The notes beneath the pieces were generated by a model. The model saw only the letters and a program-made list of their open reading frames with translations, was not told where the DNA came from and did no database searches. From JALYNX01 sp963749415 (lineage in GTDB: Bacteria; Actinomycetota; Acidimicrobiia; Spongiisociales; ZC4RG35), in NCBI GenBank assembly GCA_963749415.1, contig CAVVMG010000001.1, positions 1,302,001 to 1,366,000 of the forward strand: a stretch of 64,000 nt of DNA, written 5' to 3'. Positions 59,462-64,000 of this stretch are shown here, in pieces. A program made the translations under genes and the position numbers. Within the stretch, counting starts at the first letter, position 1; each line of letters opens with the position of its first letter.

Positions 59462-60609
59462 TGGCCGGCTGGCGCTCGATCCGCTTCCGCCTCTCGGTGC
59501 AGTACTCCGCCGTGGTCTTCGGCCTGGGAGGTGCCCTGCTCGGCCTGGTCTACCTCGCGGCGCGGCGGGCATTGAGCGCCCAGACGATCACCCAATTCGT
59601 CATTCGCGGCGAGCCGGTGGTCATCGATGGCGTCCGCAGGGTGATGCCGACCCTCGAGGAGCGTGAATGGCGCACCCTGGAGTCGCTGTTCAACGAGCAC
59701 GTGCTGAACCAGCTTGCCCGCTACACCATCGTCTCTCTCATCATCCTCTTCCTGCTCAGCATCGTGGTGGGCTGGGTGATGTCCGGCCGGGTGCTGCGGC
59801 CGGTCGAGGAGATAACCGATGTGGCCCGGGAAATCCAGGCGTCGGACCTCTCCCGTCGCATCGCATGGCAGGGCCCCGACGACGAGCTGACCCGACTGGC
59901 GAACACATTCGACGGGATGCTCGAGCGGTTGGATCTGGCGTTTTCCAGCCAACGGCGGTTCCTGGCCGATACCTCTCACGACCTGCGCACCCCGCTTGCC
60001 GTGATTCGGTCCAACGTCGAGGTGGTCGCGGACGACGAGGAATCGACGATTGAGGAATGGCGAGAGGTCGGCGGCGTGATCCAGCGCAACGTCGACAAGA
60101 TGTCGGCCATGATCGAAGGGCTGCTTGCCACAGCCCGCCTCCAGACAGGCAAAGCACAGGCGGTGACCCTCGACCTCGCGCACCTCGTGGCCAGCAAGGC
60201 CGCAGAATTCGAGCCCGTGGTGGCCGCCCACGGAGTCACTCTGGAGTCGCACGTCGGGCCTGCGGTGGTCGATGGCGTCGAAGTGCCGCTGGACCGTGCC
60301 ATCTCCAACCTCCTCGACAACGCGCTCAGCGCGTCGAGTCAGGGCTCGGTGATCCGGCTCGGATCGGGGGTCGATGCTGGTTGGGCGTGGATGGCGGTCC
60401 AGGACCAGGGACCGGGGTTCCCCGAACTGCCGGAAAGTGGCCGGATCGGCCTCGGGCTCTCCATCGTCACTCAGATTGCCGAGGCACATGGCGGTCATCT
60501 GGCGCCATTCGCGGGCCGTGGCGGAATCGGGACGACAATGGTCGTGTGGCTGCCTACGGACCAGGCGACGGGGCCGGCACCCGGCCACTCTCCTTTACCG
60601 GACGTTTAG
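59461..60609 (+). CDS. Sensor histidine kinase (HAMP, HisKA)
   Basis: 382 residues. Two membrane helices (about 12-34 and 88-108) enclose a short outer domain of ~55 residues. A HAMP domain (VLRPVEEITDVAREIQASDL) leads to the phospho-acceptor H173 in FLADTSHDLRTPLAVIRSN. The ATPase boxes are RAISNLLDNALSASSQGSVI, AVQDQGPGFPELPES and GLGLSIVTQIAEAHGGH. The last bases of the gene already belong to the repeat array before htrA, which suggests the array evolved at the junction of the two genes. Confidence 0.94.
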   Translation: MAGWRSIRFRLSVQYSAVVFGLGGALLGLVYLAARRALSAQTITQFVIRGEPVVIDGVRRVMPTLEEREWRTLESLFNEHVLNQLARYTIVSLIILFLLSIVVGWVMSGRVLRPVEEITDVAREIQASDLSRRIAWQGPDDELTRLANTFDGMLERLDLAFSSQRRFLADTSHDLRTPLAVIRSNVEVVADDEESTIEEWREVGGVIQRNVDKMSAMIEGLLATARLQTGKAQAVTLDLAHLVASKAAEFEPVVAAHGVTLESHVGPAVVDGVEVPLDRAISNLLDNALSASSQGSVIRLGSGVDAGWAWMAVQDQGPGFPELPESGRIGLGLSIVTQIAEAHGGHLAPFAGRGGIGTTMVVWLPTDQATGPAPGHSPLPDV

Positions 60610-60648
60610 CCCGCGTTTAGAGGACATTTAGCGCTTGGGGGATACCGT
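60594..60648 (+). promoter_or_regulatory. htrA upstream: 11-bp-periodic TTTA repeats and -10 box
   Basis: TTTA occurs at 60594, 60605, 60616 and 60627, exactly 11 bp apart. The last three copies are GTTTAG, GTTTAG and ATTTAG. Such helical-turn spacing is what tandem OmpR/PhoB dimers require. TACCGT (60643-60648) is a reasonable -10 box downstream, so the array sits over the -35 region as in activator-dependent promoters. Confidence 0.65.
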
Positions 60649-60675
60649 GGACAGCTACAGGAGATCTACAGGGAA

Positions 60676-61836
60676 ATGAGCGAACAAGAAACCCAGCAGT
60701 TGCCAACCGTCGAGGCGCCCGCCGGCGTGCACCCGGTTGAGCCGGAGCCTCACGCTGAGTCTTCAGCCCCCGATCGGCCGGAGACACCGGCCCCCGAACA
60801 TGAAGTCAAGGCTTCGAAGTCGAACAGGACATGGGCCACGGCCCTCGTCGCGTTCCTGTTGGTGATCGCTTCCTCGGGCATCACCTATTTCGTGATGGCT
60901 CAGGACACAAATGACGAAGTCCAAGCGCCGACCGCGGAGAGTTCGGAGGATGCGGGGAGTCAGACGCCGATCGTCCCCGGTGACGAGCCAGTCGCGGATG
61001 CCGCCGCCGTGATCCTTCCCTCGGTGGTGCAGATCCAGAGCGGCGGCGGGGTGGGCTCGGGTGTCATCTACGACGCTGAGGGGCTGATCCTCACCGCGGC
61101 TCATGTCGTGGCCGGAGCCGAAACGGTGACCGTCCGGTTCGAGGACGGCGAGGAGATCACGGGCACTGTTCTCGGAGGAACGTCCGGCGCAGACGTCGCC
61201 GTCATCCAGGTCGATCGCACCGGTCTCCCGGCAGCCGAGCTCGCTCTAGGCGAGGACCCCAGAGTCGGCCAGCTGGCAATCGCCGTGGGCAGCCCATGGG
61301 GCCTTCAGGGAACCGTCACCTCGGGCATCATCTCGGCGGTCGACCAACCGGTGGACGGCAACGCTCTCCTTCAGACCGATGCTGCGATCAACCCTGGCAA
61401 CTCCGGGGGCGCCCTCGTCGATCGCGAGGGAAGGGTGATCGGCATCAACGTGTCGATCTTCTCGATGTCCGGAGCCAACGACGGTGTGGGTTTTGCGGTG
61501 CCGATCGATGTTGCCGCCGACCTCGCCGATCGCGTGGTCAATGGTGAGAGCCTCGGCTTCGCGATGCTCGGTGTCACCGGAAGCGACGTGGAGTCGGGTC
61601 AGGCCGGCGCACTCATCACCGAGGTGACCTCTGGCAGCGCCGCCGACGAAGCCAATGTCGAGGTCGATGACCTGGTGATCTCTATCGATGGTGTGTCGGT
61701 CCAAGGCATCGAAGACCTGGCCGCCCAGGTCCGGTCGCATCGACCGGGGACCACGGTCGACCTCGTGGTGGTCCGGGACGGCGAGCAGCTCACGCTGACC
61801 GTCACCCTCGACGAGCGCCCAGCAGATCTCGGCTGA
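60676..61836 (+). CDS. HtrA/DegP-like serine protease with PDZ domain
   Basis: 386 residues. The N-terminal 50 residues are Pro/Glu-rich and cytoplasmic, a membrane helix spans about 53-74, and the rest is outside the cell. The trypsin-like triad is H143 (LTAAHVVAGAE), D173 (SGADVAVIQVD) and S243 (NPGNSGGALVDR). A C-terminal PDZ domain covers about 290-380 (FAMLGVTGSDVESGQAGALI, VEVDDLVISIDGVSVQ). It probably handles misfolded exported proteins. Placement right behind an OmpR-type system, with the repeat array in front, suggests induction by envelope stress. Confidence 0.94.
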   Translation: MSEQETQQLPTVEAPAGVHPVEPEPHAESSAPDRPETPAPEHEVKASKSNRTWATALVAFLLVIASSGITYFVMAQDTNDEVQAPTAESSEDAGSQTPIVPGDEPVADAAAVILPSVVQIQSGGGVGSGVIYDAEGLILTAAHVVAGAETVTVRFEDGEEITGTVLGGTSGADVAVIQVDRTGLPAAELALGEDPRVGQLAIAVGSPWGLQGTVTSGIISAVDQPVDGNALLQTDAAINPGNSGGALVDREGRVIGINVSIFSMSGANDGVGFAVPIDVAADLADRVVNGESLGFAMLGVTGSDVESGQAGALITEVTSGSAADEANVEVDDLVISIDGVSVQGIEDLAAQVRSHRPGTTVDLVVVRDGEQLTLTVTLDERPADLG

Positions 61837-61861
61837 CCCTTCCGGCAACAGCCAGCGGTAT

Positions 61862-61888
61862 CGGGCCCGGCTATCATCGCCGGGCCCG
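61862..61888 (+). terminator. Hairpin terminator after htrA
   Basis: A perfect 10-bp stem (CGGGCCCGGC and GCCGGGCCCG, 61862-61871 and 61879-61888) with loop TATCATC lies 25 bp after the htrA stop. No T-run follows. It separates htrA from the riboswitch transcript. Confidence 0.6.
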
Positions 61889-62020
61889 CTGCTATGGCGG
61901 ATGCCCTGGGGGCAGCGAAAGCCGGTTGGATCCCGGTGCTGTCCCGCAACTGTCAAGCCCCGCGAGGGGACGAGCCAGGTCGCCTGACCCCGGGGCCACG
62001 TAGAAAGTCTCGGATGAAGA
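61889..62020 (+). ncRNA. Cobalamin riboswitch
   Basis: The aptamer core is clear: GCTGTCCCGCAACTGT (61938-61953) matches the conserved GCUGUCCCGCRACUGU element. GAGCCAGGTCGCCTG (61972-61986) is the B12 box, and GCCAC (61995-61999) the following conserved piece. The 5' part, with GATGCCCTGGGGGCAGC, gives the P2/P3 arms. The exact 5' end is uncertain. It controls the downstream B12 transporter genes: adenosylcobalamin binding should lower their expression. Confidence 0.9.
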
Positions 62021-62054
62021 CGACTCGTGTGCTCAGGGAAGCCACCGGCCTCTT

Positions 62055-62080
62055 CATCCTCCGAAATCGGAGGATGTTTT
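62055..62080 (+). promoter_or_regulatory. Riboswitch expression-platform hairpin over the btuF RBS
   Basis: CATCCTCCG (62055-62063) pairs perfectly with CGGAGGATG (62068-62076) around an AAAT loop, followed by TTTT and the ATG at 62081. The 3' arm contains the Shine-Dalgarno GGAGGA, so closing the hairpin hides it. Because TTTT follows, it could also act as a weak intrinsic terminator. Confidence 0.7.
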
Positions 62081-63058
62081 ATGCGCAGGACTTCGCTCCT
62101 GATTGCCGTGCTGCTCGCGCTGGCGGGCTGCGGCACCGGGGAAGGCGGAGGGACCACCACGGGTGGGCCCACCGATACCACGCTCCCGGCCACTACCACC
62201 TCGGCACCCGCCGAAACCACGACCAGCGAGTCAGACGGGTTTCCGGTGACAGTGGCCGACGGGAACGGGGAGGTGACCATCGACGAGCAGCCCCAGAGCA
62301 TCGTGTCCCTTTCCTCGACAGCCACTGAGATGCTCTTTGCGATCGGGGCGGGCGATCAGGTGGTCGCAGTGGACGAGTTCTCGGTTTATCCCGAGGAAGC
62401 ACCGGTGACCGACCTCTCTGGCTTCACCCCCAATATCGAGGCGATCCTCGAGTACGAGCCCGATCTGGTGGTGATTTCCTTCGATCCAGGGGAGCTGGTG
62501 ACCGGATTGTCGGCGGTCGGGGTTCCCAGCCTGCTGTTGGGCACTGCGGCGAGCCTCGACGACTCCTACGCCCAGCTCGAGACGCTGGGAGCGGCCACCG
62601 GACACATCGGAGAGGCTGCCGAAGCGGTTAGCGAGATGCAGGTCGGGATCGATGCGGTCCTTGCCGGTGCTGACGTCCCTCAGGGAACGAGCTTCTATCA
62701 CGAGGTGGATCCGACCCTGTTCTCGGCGTCGTCGTCCAGCTTCATCGGCCAGATCTACGTCCTCCTCGGCATGGAGAACATCGCCGACGAGGCCGACCCC
62801 GACGGCACCGGGTTCCCTCAGCTGGCCGCGGAGTATGTGGTTTCCTCCGACCCGGACCTCATCTTCCTCGCCGACGGCAGCATGGGGGTCACCCCGGAGA
62901 GCCTGGCCGAGCGACCAGGGTGGGCCGAGATGACAGCCGTAGAGGGCGGCGCGATCGCGGTGCTCGACGAGTATCTGGCATCGAACTGGGGCCCTCGAGT
63001 CGTGGAGCTGTTGCAGTCGATCGCAGACGCAGCAATGGAGTTGGTCCCCGCCGCTTGA
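62081..63058 (+). CDS. B12-type ABC transporter substrate-binding lipoprotein (BtuF-like)
   Basis: 325 residues from the ATG at 62081. The lipoprotein signal MRRTSLLIAVLLALAGC has lipid-bearing C17, and a Thr/Gly-rich linker follows (about 18-50). The periplasmic-binding-protein type III fold then reads QSIVSLSSTATEMLFAIGAG, VTDLSGFTPNIEAILEYEPD, LVVISFDPGELVTGLSAVGV and IGQIYVLLGMENIADEADPD. Heme/siderophore-binding proteins share this fold, but the riboswitch upstream points to cobalamin. The start of the permease gene overlaps its stop by 4 bp. Confidence 0.9.
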   Translation: MRRTSLLIAVLLALAGCGTGEGGGTTTGGPTDTTLPATTTSAPAETTTSESDGFPVTVADGNGEVTIDEQPQSIVSLSSTATEMLFAIGAGDQVVAVDEFSVYPEEAPVTDLSGFTPNIEAILEYEPDLVVISFDPGELVTGLSAVGVPSLLLGTAASLDDSYAQLETLGAATGHIGEAAEAVSEMQVGIDAVLAGADVPQGTSFYHEVDPTLFSASSSSFIGQIYVLLGMENIADEADPDGTGFPQLAAEYVVSSDPDLIFLADGSMGVTPESLAERPGWAEMTAVEGGAIAVLDEYLASNWGPRVVELLQSIADAAMELVPAA

Positions 63059-64000
63059 ACGGCACGAGCCCAGCGCGCTCGGTGGTGCCCGCCCGAATTG
63101 GGGCACGGCGGTGGCTGGTTGCCATCGCCGTCCTGGTCCTCGTGGCGGGCGCCGCGATCCTGATCGGCTCGGTCCGCATCGCTCCCGGCGCGTCAGTGCT
63201 CGCTTTGTTCGATCGCCTTCCGTTCGTCGATATCGACCACGGGCTGACCGAGGTCGAGGAGCGTCTTCTGTTCGAGCTCCGACTGCCCCGCGTTGTGATG
63301 GGAGGCATCGTGGGCGCGGTCCTCGCCGTGGCCGGCGCCGGTTACCAAGGAGTCTTCCGGAACCCTCTCGCCGACCCATATCTCCTGGGTGTCGCGGCCG
63401 GGGCTGGTCTGGGGGCGACTTTCGTCATTGGCGCAGGCGGCGGATCGGCGCTGATTCCACCAGTCGCGTTCGTAGGAGGCCTTGCCGCAGTATTGGTGAC
63501 CTATGCGGTGGGGAGAACCGCTGGGGGGAGGAGCGTCACCTCGTTGATCCTCGCCGGCGTTGCGGTGGCTGCCTTCGCCACTGCGATCCAAACCTTCGTA
63601 CTCCAGAAGAACTACGAGACCTTGCGCGAGGTTTACTCCTGGATACTCGGTCGTCTGGTCACCGTGGGTTGGGGTGAAGTGGCTGTTCTCCTGCCCTACG
63701 CCGTGTTGTCTGCAGTGGTCCTGATCCTGTTCAGACGGATGCTCGACGTGTTGGGGGTCGGTGACGAGGAGGCCACGGGACTCGGGGTCGACGTCGAGCG
63801 GGTGCGGATCGTCGTGGTGATTGCGGCGACTCTGGCCACTGCGGCGGCGGTTTCGGTGAGCGGGTTGATCGGATTCGTCGGAATCATCGTGCCCCACACC
63901 ATCAGGCTGATGACTGGCTGGAGCTATCGGGTCATCATCCCGCTCTCACTTGTGTATGGGGCATCCTTCCTCATCCTCGCCGACCTCGGGGCGCGCACCC
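63055..64000 (+). CDS. B12-type ABC transporter permease (BtuC/FecCD family, partial)
   Basis: Open from the TTG at 63055 to the window edge (315 residues seen of ~340). In-frame GTGs at 63082 and 63085 are alternative starts. It has the FecCD/BtuC fold with about ten membrane helices. Hallmarks are FELRLPRVVMGGIVGAVLAV, AGAGYQGVFRNPLADPYLLG, GRLVTVGWGEVAVLLPYAVL, VGDEEATGLGVDVERVRIVV and GLIGFVGIIVPHTIRLM. The GxxxRNPLADPxLLG motif is the coupling segment to the ATPase. The ATPase gene must lie beyond the window. Confidence 0.92.
   Translation, partial: MNGTSPARSVVPARIGARRWLVAIAVLVLVAGAAILIGSVRIAPGASVLALFDRLPFVDIDHGLTEVEERLLFELRLPRVVMGGIVGAVLAVAGAGYQGVFRNPLADPYLLGVAAGAGLGATFVIGAGGGSALIPPVAFVGGLAAVLVTYAVGRTAGGRSVTSLILAGVAVAAFATAIQTFVLQKNYETLREVYSWILGRLVTVGWGEVAVLLPYAVLSAVVLILFRRMLDVLGVGDEEATGLGVDVERVRIVVVIAATLATAAAVSVSGLIGFVGIIVPHTIRLMTGWSYRVIIPLSLVYGASFLILADLGART

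Overview
This 64 kb window is a compact, high-GC bacterial chromosome segment from an actinobacterium, most likely an uncultured lineage such as Acidimicrobiia (the class is inference). Direct support for Actinobacteriota: a WhmD-type WhiB regulator, the proteasome activator Bpa/PafE, the F420 enzyme CofC, inositol-1-phosphate synthase, MurA with Asp in place of the catalytic Cys, menaquinone genes and many GTG/TTG starts. There is no prophage, insertion sequence or CRISPR array. No stretch over 300 bases lacks a gene or RNA element. The longest is 61837-62080, which holds a terminator and a riboswitch; 24740-24947 (208 bp) shows nothing recognisable.

Layout. 1-2743: NAD biosynthesis (nadB partial, nadA) and a DapA-family aldolase. 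2779-8188: two tandem copies of a tadE-tadE-tadG operon whose TadG-like proteins carry a long, conserved Cys- and aromatic-rich C-terminal region. 8335-11772: succinate dehydrogenase sdhCAB, divergent from whiB. 12215-16038: bpa, a membrane protein, a frameshifted SLH-type surface protein, a small HTH protein, an MpaB-family oxygenase and an unknown protein. 16071-22290: a Tad pilus operon (cpaB, tadZ, tadA, tadB, tadC, a 59-residue Flp-like pilin, two tadE-like genes and a short tadG-like gene). 22362-24739: tRNA-Gln, tRNA-Glu and a membrane pyrophosphatase. 24948-29768: a double histidine phosphatase and an ABC exporter with a LuxR-type two-component system. 29940-39929: housekeeping and conserved genes, including a zinc-ribbon RNase HI, cofC, pgpA, ilvE, a frameshifted FAH-family gene, gltX with its cognate tRNA-Glu, a DsbB/TlpA pair and rpiB. 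40013-45054: murA, a NifU-type protein, meaB and ppdK. 45165-49766: menaquinone genes menA, menB (frameshifted) and menE among small genes. 49776-55462: vapBC, arfB, ino1, an M23 peptidase and a lone sufB. 55610-64000: two CNNM/CorC transporters, an OmpR-type two-component system followed by htrA, and a cobalamin-riboswitch-controlled B12 ABC transporter that runs off the end.

How the genes fit together. The Tad motor operon and the two tadE-tadE-tadG cassettes 8 kb away probably feed one surface-pilus system, with the cassettes supplying alternative minor-pilin or tip complexes (inference). Regulatory DNA is unusually readable here: a whiB promoter with a 12-bp palindrome at the start site, an inverted repeat just after the sufB -10 box, nested inverted repeats at vapBC, 11-bp-periodic repeats before htrA, and a B12 riboswitch whose last hairpin covers the ribosome-binding site. 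Three genes (the SLH protein, the FAH-family gene and menB) are each broken by one indel in a G/C run. That pattern suggests sequence error as much as true decay.
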